DNA of 64,000 nucleotides from Fredinandcohnia onubensis (GTDB taxonomy: Bacteria; Bacillota; Bacilli; Bacillales; Bacillaceae_L): the NCBI RefSeq assembly GCF_031181385.1, contig NZ_JAPSKV010000015.1:1-64000 (forward strand), in the 5' to 3' direction. Positions 44,610-53,638 of the stretch are shown piece after piece. The translations under genes and the position numbers were made by a program. Under the pieces are notes generated by a model. The model had not been told where the DNA came from. It ran no database searches and was given only the letters and a program-made list of their open reading frames with translations. Numbering within the stretch: the stretch's first letter is position 1; every line of letters begins with the position of its first letter.

Positions 44610-45455
44610 TTAGTGCCTATAAATATTCTCCTGGCGAATCCATTTCGTCGCGACCCATTTTTCACCTTTAGATACAGGAATACTTGAATGAAGGGACATC
44701 CGGTCTACCTCACCCTTACTATTTCCGTACTGAAAATAAACAGCAGATCCTTTCTTCGGAACTATCGAAACGCCCGCTTTAGGAAAAACAGTCTCTCCCC
44801 CTGCAAGTACATCATTTAAATAGATGAGGAACGTTCCCACCCGCTGACCACCTTTATCAGGGTCTACCTTACTTGGTGGAAAATAGTCAAAATGACTTTT
44901 GTACTCCTCGCCAATTCCATAATTCAATACCTGGAGCCCTTCTCCATTTTCAATCGAAAACTCCGTTAATTGCGCAATTCTATTTTCTACTTTCTTAATA
45001 AACTCATTTTCTCGCAGATAAAAAGACATACCTTTGCTAGTTCGACCAGTAGCTGCTTTTTCTTCACCAGTCTTCGGATCAATGACTGTTGAGGGCTTAA
45101 GGCGGCTTCGTGACATTTCAATCAACTGGTCACATTCCTCATAACTTAAGAAGTTATCCAAATGTAAAATAAATGGCTTTTCTACTTTTGAGAGGACCTT
45201 AATTTCACGGTCACTTGTATGTAAAACACTTCCCTTTTTCGCGATTTCGGGCTGTTCATATTCATATGGAGCTTGCACACCTGGTGTGTTTATCGGTTTA
45301 TTTCCAACGATTCGAAACAGAGTGGTATATGATAGCTTAGGGTCATAGCCTTTTCGAATCATTGCATCTACAATCGCTTCAGGGTTAACGCCACTGTTTA
45401 ATGTTTTAATAATCCAATCCATGAGTGCACCTGGAATCTTATTCACTTTCTCCAT
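44610..45455 (-). CDS. 2-oxoglutarate/Fe(II) oxygenase, prolyl 4-hydroxylase-like
   Basis: 281-aa protein. A P4Hc double-stranded beta-helix domain covers about 95-276. Iron ligands are His188 and Asp190 (SHFDYFPP) and His256 (SLHSSIPV); Lys266 (GEKWVATKWIR) should bind 2-oxoglutarate. The N-terminal 60 residues are a helical extension (DWIIKTLNSGVNPEAIVDAMIRKGYDP) not present in the shorter B. anthracis enzyme I recall. It may hydroxylate prolyl residues in collagen-like or other proteins; the target is unknown. A 53-bp tandem repeat lies about 140 bp upstream. Confidence 0.9.
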   Translation of the reverse strand: MEKVNKIPGALMDWIIKTLNSGVNPEAIVDAMIRKGYDPKLSYTTLFRIVGNKPINTPGVQAPYEYEQPEIAKKGSVLHTSDREIKVLSKVEKPFILHLDNFLSYEECDQLIEMSRSRLKPSTVIDPKTGEEKAATGRTSKGMSFYLRENEFIKKVENRIAQLTEFSIENGEGLQVLNYGIGEEYKSHFDYFPPSKVDPDKGGQRVGTFLIYLNDVLAGGETVFPKAGVSIVPKKGSAVYFQYGNSKGEVDRMSLHSSIPVSKGEKWVATKWIRQENIYRH

Positions 45456-45592
45456 TTCTATCTCTCCTCATAGCCCTTGATTGAGCGATTGGACAAGTAA
45501 CCCCCATTCCTTTCGCTCTGTGTAATCCCTTACATTCTATTGTAATATAAATAAGTAAAATTGTGGTAGCAATTACTTTATTTCTAAAGTTT

Positions 45593-45870
45593 TGTCTCAA
45601 TCAGCACTGCATTCTGACTCTCTTGTGCTGATTTCCTACTCTCTCTGTCACAATCAGCACTCTATTCTGACTCTCCTCTGTTGATTTCCCACTCTCTCTG
45701 TCACAATCAGCACTCTATTCTGACTCTCATCTACTGATTTCCTACTCCCTCTGTCGCAATCAGCACTCTATTCCGACTCCCCTCTACTGATTTCCCACTC
45801 TCTCTGTCCCAATCAGCACTCTATTCCGACTCTCCTCTGCTGATTTCCCACTCTCTTTGTCGCAATCAGT
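45593..45870. repeat. 53-bp tandem repeat, five copies plus a part
   Basis: TCAGCAC recurs at 45601, 45654, 45707, 45760 and 45813, and TCAGT at 45866, always 53 bp apart. Each unit has AATCAGCA and a TGCTGATT-like arm about 18 bases away, then ACTCTCTCTGTC. In the first and fifth complete units the arms pair perfectly; in others one or two positions vary. Since 53 is not a multiple of three and stops occur, it does not code for a repeat protein. It lies in the 580-bp gap between the oxygenase and Mta-like genes; outside it I see only the terminator at 45986. Confidence 0.95.
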
Positions 45871-45985
45871 GTTTTGTTCGAATACAACACAGTTGATACC
45901 CACATCTCTGGCCAAATACACGGGACAACTCCTAGTAAAATTCCTCCAAGACCACGTACAAACTGAAATAATTCTCACTTAGAAC

Positions 45986-46019
45986 AAAAAAAGGGCAAGA
46001 TCCAAATGGTCTCACCCCT
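45986..46019 (-). terminator. Probable terminator after the Mta-like gene
   Basis: Imperfect stem GGGTGAGA...TCTTGCCC followed by seven Ts on the reverse strand, 17 bp past the stop. Confidence 0.65.
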
Positions 46020-46035
46020 AAAAAACTCATACACC

Positions 46036-46803
46036 CTATTCACTCTTTTGCCCTGTGTACGCAAATATCGCATCTCTCAAGAATTCTGCGGTTCCTGGCT
46101 GTTGCTTGTCATAATACGCTGTGAATCTCTCGTCATCGACGTACATTTGCGCCAAGCCTGCATGTGCTTCTTTACTATATTGTGGCCAAAAATACATAAT
46201 CCACTGTTTATGCAGTTCAGCCGCTTTCTGGCCGAGTTCTCCAGTTGGATTGCCAGTCTTCATCGCATCACTTAAGGTCTCCATTAATTCCTCAGAAAGA
46301 CGGGTCACCGCCTCATGGTCCTCTTTAGACATATTCATGAATTTCTCGTTTGATTGTTTAACTGTTTCATCGCCATATTTTTCACGGATTTCTTTTCCGT
46401 ATTTTTTCTCATTTTCTTCAAGGGCTTTCTTTTTAAAGCCTTCAAATTTTTCTTGATCAGACATACTAACTCTCCCTTCTTTTTGCGCAATGGTTTTTTC
46501 GACATTGGCAATGAGTAGATCGATTTGTTTTCGTTTATCAAGGAGCTGCTCTCGATGTTCCTTGAGTGCTTTAGATTCATCAAAGGCAGGATTGGTCATT
46601 ATTTGTTTGATATCTGTTAGATTGACCCCGAGCTCACGGTAAAAAAGAATTTGTTGAAGACGATTGACTTCGTCCTGGCCATAAATTCGGTAGCCCGATG
46701 AATTAATTCTTGCCGGCTTAAGAATTCCAATTTCATCGTAGTACCTTAAAGTTCTTGTGCTTACTCCTGCTAGTTTCGCTAGCCTTTGTACCGTATACTC
46801 CAT
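46036..46803 (-). CDS. MerR/TipAS-family regulator (Mta-like)
   Basis: 255-aa regulator. N-terminal MerR HTH (YTVQRLAKLAGVSTRTLRYYDEIGIL), a coiled-coil linker (about 80-115) and a C-terminal TipAS ligand-binding domain. B. subtilis Mta, which switches on multidrug efflux genes, has this layout and length. The ATG at 46803 follows GGGGGTGATGAG. It lies directly downstream of the RND pump gene but is separated by a terminator, so its targets may be elsewhere. Confidence 0.88.
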   Translation of the reverse strand: MEYTVQRLAKLAGVSTRTLRYYDEIGILKPARINSSGYRIYGQDEVNRLQQILFYRELGVNLTDIKQIMTNPAFDESKALKEHREQLLDKRKQIDLLIANVEKTIAQKEGRVSMSDQEKFEGFKKKALEENEKKYGKEIREKYGDETVKQSNEKFMNMSKEDHEAVTRLSEELMETLSDAMKTGNPTGELGQKAAELHKQWIMYFWPQYSKEAHAGLAQMYVDDERFTAYYDKQQPGTAEFLRDAIFAYTGQKSE

Positions 46804-46907
46804 CTCATCACCCCCTGATAATCTCAATTTACACCTTTACGCAACGTTAAGGTCAACACATATTCAAAAAATTTTTAGCTGAACACAAATATGACTTCCA
46901 AGACAAC

Positions 46908-46943
46908 AAAAAGCCCCACAAGATATGTATAACCTTGTAGGGC
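46908..46943 (-). terminator. Terminator after RND gene
   Basis: Stem GCCCCACAAG / CTTGTAGGGC with one mismatch and T-run on the reverse strand. Confidence 0.87.
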
Positions 46944-46951
46944 CAAAAGAA

Positions 46952-49900
46952 TTAGTTTTCTTGAATGTTTTTACGGTCTTTCTTAAAGATTTTAGACAAA
47001 ATTTCATAGACGATTGGCACAACTAGAAGTGTTAATAGAGTCGAACTTGCGAGTCCACCGATAACGGTAATACCCAGCCCTTTCGATATTAAACCTCCGC
47101 CACCTTCGCCAAATAATAACGGAATTAACGCACCCATTGTAGCAAATGCCGTCATTAAGATTGGGCGTAAACGTGTTGCGCCAGCCTCAAGAACAGCTTC
47201 ACGCATTGTTAATCCATCACGTTCCATATGAATAATTCGGTCTACTAGAACGATGGCGTTTGTAACCACTATACCGATCAACATCAACAGACCCATCATA
47301 ACCGATACCGAAATGGTTTCGTCTGCTATCAATAATCCAACAAACGAACCAATAATTGCAAATGGAAGGGAGAATAGAATCGCAAACGGTGCAACTCCTT
47401 CACCAAATGTTACAACAAGGATGAAGTACACAATGGCAATCGCTGCAAGCATTGCAAGACCTAGTTGAGTAAATGTTTCAACCATGTCAGCTTGAACACC
47501 GGCAATATCAAGTGTTACGCCTTTTGGAAGGTCTAGCTCATCAACTTCTTCTCCAACTTTAGCTGTTACTTTTGAAATATCATCGCCAATAATGGTTCCT
47601 GAAACGGAAGCATAGTACTCACCTTTACTACGAGCAAGTGTATTTAAGGCTGTACCTTCTTCAACCGTTACTAAATCAGATAGAGGCATAGTTGTACCCA
47701 CTGCTGTTGGTACTTGAGTTGCAAGAAGATCGTCTATTGATTCAGGTGTAGCTACTTCTTCCTGCTGAACAACAACCTCCAATGTATTTCCGTCTTTTTC
47801 AACAGTTGTGATAACCTCTTGTGAGCGGTCCGGATTTAGCATCATCACAATTTGGCCAGTTGTAAGTCCATATTGTAATAGTTCATCCTGCTCAACATTG
47901 AATGTGTACTCTACATATGCATCCTCAGCACTTGAAGATACATCCTCTAAGCCGTCTGCATCATTCATTACACCTTCAACCATATCAACTGCATCATAAA
48001 GCTTATCTAAATCTTCACTGTATAAAGTATAACTTACTTCATTTGTGCTCATTGACATAGAAGAGAAATTCTGGCTCTTCCACTCACCTGATTGGCCAAT
48101 ATTAAACACATACTCTTCGACTTCTTCGCGGACTTCTGCGAAGTTCTCCATTTCCGGATCAAATATGAGGTACATGAGCGCACCGTCACCGCCGCCTCCC
48201 ATCATCGCTGCCATTGGGTCGCCGCTTTCCGTAACAGAAACCTGAAGAATATCAATATCTTCTCGTTTTAATAGCTCTTCTTCTACCGTTGCAACATTAT
48301 CTAAGGTTTCATCCTTTAACTCACCAGTACCTGGCGTGTAAGTTAGATACATTACCTTTTCTTCTTCGCTACCCATAAAACTAAATCCAATGAGTGGTGT
48401 TAATGCTAAGCTACCGACTAATAATAATACGGACAGCACTGATACAATAATTTTATGATTCAGCGACCAATTTAAAATACCTTTATACCAGTTTGCAAGC
48501 TTACCTACTTCTTTATGCTTTGACTCTGTTTTTTCAACATAGAGCTGTTTCTTAAACAACGTATGTGATAAAGCAGGAACGATTGTTATCGCAACTAGTA
48601 AGGAAGCCCCTAAAGCAAAAGTCATTGTTAATGCGAACGGCATGAACAATTCCCCAACCATACCGCCTACAAAAATTAACGGTGCAAAAACCGCAACCGT
48701 AACTAACGTGGAGGAGAGGATTGGTTTGAACATTTCAAGCGTTGCTTCACGAATTAAGGCACGACCATTTAGCTTTTCTTCTTTTAAATGTAATCTTCGA
48801 TAAATATTTTCAACAACAACGATGGAGTCATCAATTACACGTCCAATTGCAACCGTAACTGCTCCTAGTGTCATTAAATTTAACGTAATATCCATCCACT
48901 TCAGTAGCAATAATGCCATAAAAATGGAAACTGGAATCGAAACAATTGAAATAATTGTTGATCTAAAATTACGAAGGAAAAGCAGGATAATTAAGACCGC
49001 GATCAAGCCACCAAATAGTGCTTTTTCTACCATTGTTGCAACTGATTTTTCAATTGGCTCTCCTTGGTCTAGTGAAACATCAATAACGAGACCTTCAACT
49101 CTTTCCTGCTCGTCATTAATAAGCTCCTTTACTTCGTTTACCACATCTACTGTGTTTGCTTGTTGTTCTTTAACAATTTGAATGGCAATAGCATCTTCTC
49201 CGTTCGTACGAGATACGGATTGAACACGTCCAACCTCTTCAATTGTAGCAATATCACCAAGCTTCACGAATGGCTGCGGATTATTTTCACTAGGTGTAAC
49301 AGGAATTAACATTTCCTTTAACTCATCTGCTGTCATGAACTTTCCGTCAATCGCAACAGCTTGTTCACCTTCTTTAAATTCAAAAAGTCCTAGTGATACT
49401 GACATATCACTTGCTTGGATCATCTGTTTGACTGAATCCTCTGTTAAGTCAAGCTCAGCCATTTTTTCACTATTATAAGTAAGTTGTACTTCCTCAATAT
49501 GCTGACCTGTGATCGTTGCAGAGCCAACCCCATCAAGCTTTTCAATCTTAGGGAGCAAAACATCTTCAACTGTTGATGTTAATTCCACAATATCTTCTGT
49601 TTTACTACTTACGCTTAATGCCACAACCGGCATCATATTCATACTAATTGCTGTTATGACAGGCTCTTGTGCAGCTTCTGGCAAAATAACTGCATCTAAG
49701 GCAGATTGTAGGGCACGCTTTGCCTCATCCATATCCTCGCCATATTCATATTCAACTTGAATATTAGCCATGTTCGAATAGGAATTTGAATAAACAGATT
49801 TAACCCCATCAAGTCCCTCAACCGCTTTTTCAATTGGCATCGAGACATCTTCCATTACCTGTTCAGGAGTTGCACCAGGATATACGTCCATAACCATTAG

Positions 49901-50035
49901 GAAAGGAATCGATATATCTGGAATCGTTTCTGTCTTCATTTGTGTACCTGAATAAATTCCAGATACCGTTATAATAATTGTTAATAACCAAACCGCAAGT
50001 TTGTTTTTTAGTACAAAATTGGCTATACCTCTCAC
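46952..50035 (-). CDS. RND-family efflux permease (SwrC/YerP-like)
   Basis: Protein of 1027 aa (from GTG 50035) with the RND duplication: N-terminal helix (KLAVWLLTIIITVSGIYSG), large periplasm-type loop, a block of helices with GAVTVAIGRVIDDSIVVVENIYR (motif A/D region), then the second half ending GLASSTLLTLLVVPIVYEIL. No adaptor or outer-membrane gene is adjacent, normal for Gram-positive SwrC, which exports surfactin and other amphiphiles. GTG 50035 has AGGTG five bases upstream and matches SwrC-type N-termini; an ATG at 50071 lacks a binding site. Divergent from a TetR gene. Confidence 0.92.
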   Translation of the reverse strand: MRGIANFVLKNKLAVWLLTIIITVSGIYSGTQMKTETIPDISIPFLMVMDVYPGATPEQVMEDVSMPIEKAVEGLDGVKSVYSNSYSNMANIQVEYEYGEDMDEAKRALQSALDAVILPEAAQEPVITAISMNMMPVVALSVSSKTEDIVELTSTVEDVLLPKIEKLDGVGSATITGQHIEEVQLTYNSEKMAELDLTEDSVKQMIQASDMSVSLGLFEFKEGEQAVAIDGKFMTADELKEMLIPVTPSENNPQPFVKLGDIATIEEVGRVQSVSRTNGEDAIAIQIVKEQQANTVDVVNEVKELINDEQERVEGLVIDVSLDQGEPIEKSVATMVEKALFGGLIAVLIILLFLRNFRSTIISIVSIPVSIFMALLLLKWMDITLNLMTLGAVTVAIGRVIDDSIVVVENIYRRLHLKEEKLNGRALIREATLEMFKPILSSTLVTVAVFAPLIFVGGMVGELFMPFALTMTFALGASLLVAITIVPALSHTLFKKQLYVEKTESKHKEVGKLANWYKGILNWSLNHKIIVSVLSVLLLVGSLALTPLIGFSFMGSEEEKVMYLTYTPGTGELKDETLDNVATVEEELLKREDIDILQVSVTESGDPMAAMMGGGGDGALMYLIFDPEMENFAEVREEVEEYVFNIGQSGEWKSQNFSSMSMSTNEVSYTLYSEDLDKLYDAVDMVEGVMNDADGLEDVSSSAEDAYVEYTFNVEQDELLQYGLTTGQIVMMLNPDRSQEVITTVEKDGNTLEVVVQQEEVATPESIDDLLATQVPTAVGTTMPLSDLVTVEEGTALNTLARSKGEYYASVSGTIIGDDISKVTAKVGEEVDELDLPKGVTLDIAGVQADMVETFTQLGLAMLAAIAIVYFILVVTFGEGVAPFAILFSLPFAIIGSFVGLLIADETISVSVMMGLLMLIGIVVTNAIVLVDRIIHMERDGLTMREAVLEAGATRLRPILMTAFATMGALIPLLFGEGGGGLISKGLGITVIGGLASSTLLTLLVVPIVYEILSKIFKKDRKNIQEN

Positions 50036-50082
50036 ACTTACACCTACCCTAGATTGACTTATTAAACCCATTTATTTATAAT

Positions 50083-50100
50083 AATGACCATTCAGTCATT
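50083..50100. promoter_or_regulatory. TetR-type operator between the RND and tetR genes
   Basis: AATGAC-CATTCA-GTCATT is a perfect 6-bp inverted repeat, a common TetR/AcrR operator form, in the 98-bp divergent region. It is the likely site of the regulator at 50134. Confidence 0.8.
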
Positions 50101-50133
50101 TGTCAATGATAGAGAACGGGAGAGAAGCGTAAA

Positions 50134-50961
50134 ATGGTAAAAAAACAACTTATAATGGAAAAGGCACTAGAGCTATTTGCAAAACAAGGTTTTGAGGCAA
50201 CATCCGTTCAACAAATTACCGAACAGTGCGGAATTTCAAAGGGTGCTTTCTACCTCTCTTTCAAGTCAAAAGATGAATTAATCATCGCCCTAATTGACCA
50301 GTTTATGGAGCAAATTTTTTCTGATATTGACCACTTAGTCAGAAACAAAAAAGATACAGAAAATCTTCTGTTTGAATATTATTATGTAAGTTTACAGTCA
50401 TTTAAAGAACACTCACATTTTGCGAATATTTTAATGAAAGAGTATACCCAGTCTCTTAACGAAAAATTAATTCTTAAAATGCATTATTATGACAAACTAG
50501 GTAATACAGTGATTCTCTTGATGATTGACCGCATTTATGGAGAAAAAGCGGAGCATATAAAATATGACCTACTCTATTGTATTAAAGGTTTTATGAGAAT
50601 GTATTCGGAGCTCTTTTTGTATCAGCTTGTTCCATTGGATATTGACCTCCTTTGTCAGTCCCTAGTGGAAAAAACAGATTTATTAGCTCATGGTATGACC
50701 CTTCCTTTTCTAAAAAAAGAGCTTATGGAATCATCTACACAGGGTGAGGTCACGAAGGAACAAATGATTTCGTTAATTGAGGAGAAAGTAAAAGAAATGG
50801 AGGATTCCATTGAAAAGGAATCCCTGCTGCTATTACAGGAACAGTTGGATGAACGAACATATAGCCCTGCAATTATAAACGGACTCTTGGAAAACATCCG
50901 GAACCATCCACATTGTAAATGGATCGCTCATTTACTAAGTACCCATTTTGAGGAACAATGA
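50134..50961 (+). CDS. TetR/AcrR-family regulator (YerO-like)
   Basis: 275-aa regulator with a TetR HTH (EKALELFAKQGFEATSVQQI, CGISKGAFYLSFKSKDELI) and a long C-terminal ligand domain, at the upper end of family length. Its position divergent from a SwrC-type pump matches YerO in B. subtilis. It probably represses the pump. Confidence 0.9.
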   Translation: MVKKQLIMEKALELFAKQGFEATSVQQITEQCGISKGAFYLSFKSKDELIIALIDQFMEQIFSDIDHLVRNKKDTENLLFEYYYVSLQSFKEHSHFANILMKEYTQSLNEKLILKMHYYDKLGNTVILLMIDRIYGEKAEHIKYDLLYCIKGFMRMYSELFLYQLVPLDIDLLCQSLVEKTDLLAHGMTLPFLKKELMESSTQGEVTKEQMISLIEEKVKEMEDSIEKESLLLLQEQLDERTYSPAIINGLLENIRNHPHCKWIAHLLSTHFEEQ

Positions 50962-50980
50962 ATTTGTCCCTTTCTTCAAA

Positions 50981-51015
50981 AAACAAGACAGGATGCTGAG
51001 CATTCTGTCTTGTTT
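50981..51015. terminator. Bidirectional terminator, tetR/proA
   Basis: Stem AAACAAGACAG-ATG with one mismatch between convergent genes. Confidence 0.9.
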
Positions 51016-51020
51016 CGTTA

Positions 51021-52283
51021 TTATCTTATTTGCCCATTTCCGGTCATTAAGAACTTTACTGTAGTTAATGCTGGTAGTCCCATTGGTCCACGTGCATGAA
51101 GCTTTTGAGTTGAAATGCCGATCTCCGCTCCAAAGCCTAGTGCTCCCCCATCTGTAAATCGAGTTGAAGCATTGTGATAAAGAGAAGATGCATCGACAAG
51201 CTTCATGAACACATCTGCTGTTTCTTGATTTTCTGTAATAATCGCTTCTGAGTGCTTTGTTCCATACTGTTCAATATGGTCAATTGCTTCGTGCACATCT
51301 TCAACAACCTTCATCGCAATGTGCAAACTTAAGTATTCATTTGCCCAATCCTCTTCACCTGCCGGGATAGCGTTTGGGATAATTGATAGTGACTGCTCAT
51401 CCCCATGCACTGTAATAGAATGATCCTGTAATGTCTTCACAAGGGCATCCTTATGCTTTAGCAACCAATCCTTATGTATAAGGACTGTTTCCGCAGCATT
51501 ACAAACAGCCGGACGATCCGTTTTTGCATTCACAAGGATAGGCAACGCCTTATTGACATCCGCTTCAGAGTCAATATAGACATGGCAGTTTCCAACACCT
51601 GTTTCAAGTACAGGAACTGTCGCTTGTTTAACAACTGTTTGAATCAAAGAGGCCCCGCCGCGTGGGATAAGCACATCAATATATTCCTTCATCGTAAATA
51701 GCTCCCCGGTAGCTTCTCGATCCGTACTTGCAATAAATTGAACAGCTTCCCTTGGTATCATCGTATGCTCTAGCGCATATTGAATCACCTCAACGATTGC
51801 CTTATTTGTGTGAATCGCTGATGAGCCACCTTTTAAAATAATCGCGTTTCCTGATTTCAACGCGAGCCCAGTTGCATCAACCGTTACATTTGGTCGTGCC
51901 TCATAAATCATCCCGATGACACCCAAAGGTACGGTTACTTTTTTCACCTGTAGGCCATTTTCTAATGTCCAATCTGAGATGACTTGGTCTGTCGGGTCCT
52001 CCAAAGCGGCAACTTGTCGAAGTCCCTCTGCAAAATCAAAAATCCGTTCCTTTGAAAGGGTAAGCCGATCCATGAATGCTGGCGTATATCTGGCTTCTTT
52101 ACCTTTTTGTAAATCAACCTTATTTGCTTCTAAAATGGTTTCAAAGTTTGCTTCCAAATGTTCAGCTAATATATATAATGCTCTGTTTTTATCGTCAGTT
52201 GATAGAATCCCCACTTGTTTGGCTGCTTTTTTTGCTTCACGTGCTTGATTTCTAATATCTACATTTACTTTTACTAAAGTCAC
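51021..52283 (-). CDS. proA: Gamma-glutamyl phosphate reductase
   Basis: 420-aa enzyme of proline synthesis, reducing gamma-glutamyl phosphate to glutamate semialdehyde with NADPH. Aldehyde dehydrogenase-like signature PLGVIGMIYEARPNVTVDATGLALKSGN is intact, with the catalytic Cys in DRPAVCNAAE. The start is GTG with AAAGGAGG nine bases away. In most bacilli proA follows proB within a few bases. Here 142 bp of repeat DNA lie between them. Confidence 0.97.
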   Translation of the reverse strand: MTLVKVNVDIRNQAREAKKAAKQVGILSTDDKNRALYILAEHLEANFETILEANKVDLQKGKEARYTPAFMDRLTLSKERIFDFAEGLRQVAALEDPTDQVISDWTLENGLQVKKVTVPLGVIGMIYEARPNVTVDATGLALKSGNAIILKGGSSAIHTNKAIVEVIQYALEHTMIPREAVQFIASTDREATGELFTMKEYIDVLIPRGGASLIQTVVKQATVPVLETGVGNCHVYIDSEADVNKALPILVNAKTDRPAVCNAAETVLIHKDWLLKHKDALVKTLQDHSITVHGDEQSLSIIPNAIPAGEEDWANEYLSLHIAMKVVEDVHEAIDHIEQYGTKHSEAIITENQETADVFMKLVDASSLYHNASTRFTDGGALGFGAEIGISTQKLHARGPMGLPALTTVKFLMTGNGQIR

Positions 52284-52297
52284 CTAATTCCTCCTTT

Positions 52298-52430
52298 TAT
52301 CAAATGCGCCTTGGCGTATTTGCTGCCCAGATTTTTTCGAGCCCGCTCGAAAAACTACCTCTAAAAATCTGTGGCATCCGCCGGAGGCTTTGACTTTATT
52401 CAGTCGGGCTACCTACTGAATAAAGTTAAA
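52298..52430 (-). repeat. Interspersed repeat, family 2, copy B
   Basis: 133-bp element filling the proB-proA gap. Read on the reverse strand it begins with the inverted repeat AACTTTATTCAG / CTGAATAAAGT, continues AAAGCCTCCGGCGGATGCCAC, then TTTTTCGAG-type hairpin, and ends with CAAATACGCCAAGGCGCATTTG. This is the order of the copy at 23300 but without its 62-bp double-hairpin module. The proB stop codon (52426-52428) is inside the terminal repeat, and the proA binding site begins right after the other end. Confidence 0.88.
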
Positions 52431-53547
52431 CCCCAATTGTGATTGGTGCATCAATATGGCAAACAAAATCTCCCATTTCCATGATGACAGTGGAATCGAT
52501 TACTTGATCTCTTTGAGACTGTAGCATCCGTTCTAAATCATCTGAAGAGATTTTCACCAAACCTCGGGCTATTTCTTCTTCATCCGAGCCCACTACACGA
52601 ACAACAGCACCTTTTTCAAACCTACCTTCGACTTGAAGAATTTCCTTTAGCCGTAGGCTCTTTCTGTTCTTTACAATTCTTTCTGTTGCATCGGCATTTA
52701 TGATTATTTCTCCCTTGGACCCCGAGTGAAAGGCAATCCACTTTTTCTTTTGATTAAGTATGGTCACAGATTTTTTACAATCAAAATACGTACCCGTCGC
52801 CTTTTCTTCCACAGCATCCACGATGATATTTTCTTTATTTGCATTTCCTAAAAAGGTGGAAATCCCAGAAGCCATTGCAATCTTCACGGCTTCAATTTTA
52901 GATTTCATGCCACCTGTACCAACAGCACTTCCAGAACCACCCGCAGCATTCTCGATTTCATCCGTAATTTCAGAAACTCGCTCAATTAGCTTAGCATCCT
53001 CATGTGCGGTCGGGTTTTTATCATATAATCCATCTATATCAGATAAAATGACCAGTTGGTCGGCATCCACTAATCCAGCTACTTTAGCCGCCAATGTATC
53101 ATTATCACCAAAGTTCAAACGCTCTGTCGAAAGCGTGTCATTTTCATTAACGATAGGAATAATCCCCCGTTCTAATAAAACGTTCAACGTGTTGCGAGCG
53201 TTTTGGTAACGTGATTCATCCAAAAAGTCGCTTCTTAAAATCAAGATTTGCGAAGCCACATATCCGTGTGATAAAAAGAGGTGGGAATAGGATTCCATTA
53301 ATAATCCTTGACCAATCGATGCAGCTGCTTGTTTTTCCGGCAATGAATCTGGGCGTTTAAGACAGCCAAGCTTTCTATATCCAGCAGCGACTGCCCCTGA
53401 TGATACAAGGACAACCTCGTGCCCTGCATCCTTCAACTCAGCAATTTCATTCGTCAGTTTTTCTAGTTTTATCTTACTAATTTCTCCGTGACGGCTCGTT
53501 AACGAGCTACTTCCGACCTTAATAACAACTCTTTTTTCTATGGACAT
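52426..53547 (-). CDS. proB: Glutamate 5-kinase
   Basis: 373-aa enzyme phosphorylating glutamate, the first step of proline synthesis and target of proline feedback. Amino-acid-kinase domain (VVIKVGSSSLTSRHG, IPIVNENDTL, GTGGMKSKIEAVKIA) at about 5-260 and a C-terminal PUA domain. It lies 91 bp downstream of proC; the gap holds a hairpin (CTTTTAC/GTAAAAG, 53594-53622). Confidence 0.97.
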   Translation of the reverse strand: MSIEKRVVIKVGSSSLTSRHGEISKIKLEKLTNEIAELKDAGHEVVLVSSGAVAAGYRKLGCLKRPDSLPEKQAAASIGQGLLMESYSHLFLSHGYVASQILILRSDFLDESRYQNARNTLNVLLERGIIPIVNENDTLSTERLNFGDNDTLAAKVAGLVDADQLVILSDIDGLYDKNPTAHEDAKLIERVSEITDEIENAAGGSGSAVGTGGMKSKIEAVKIAMASGISTFLGNANKENIIVDAVEEKATGTYFDCKKSVTILNQKKKWIAFHSGSKGEIIINADATERIVKNRKSLRLKEILQVEGRFEKGAVVRVVGSDEEEIARGLVKISSDDLERMLQSQRDQVIDSTVIMEMGDFVCHIDAPITIGV

Positions 53548-53638
53548 CCGATCAATCCTTATCTGTTTTTGTTTTTGATTGCCGGACGATAATACTTTTA
53601 CAAGCGCTTATCGCCCGTAAAAGGGTTATATGCTTATG

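Noticed and set aside
45593-45870. CRISPR array
   Set aside because: The units are contiguous 53-bp near-copies with no unique spacers, and no cas genes are nearby.
45784-45978. 64-aa ORF in the 53-bp repeat region
   Set aside because: The repeat period is not a multiple of three, so the frame changes with each unit; there is no binding site.
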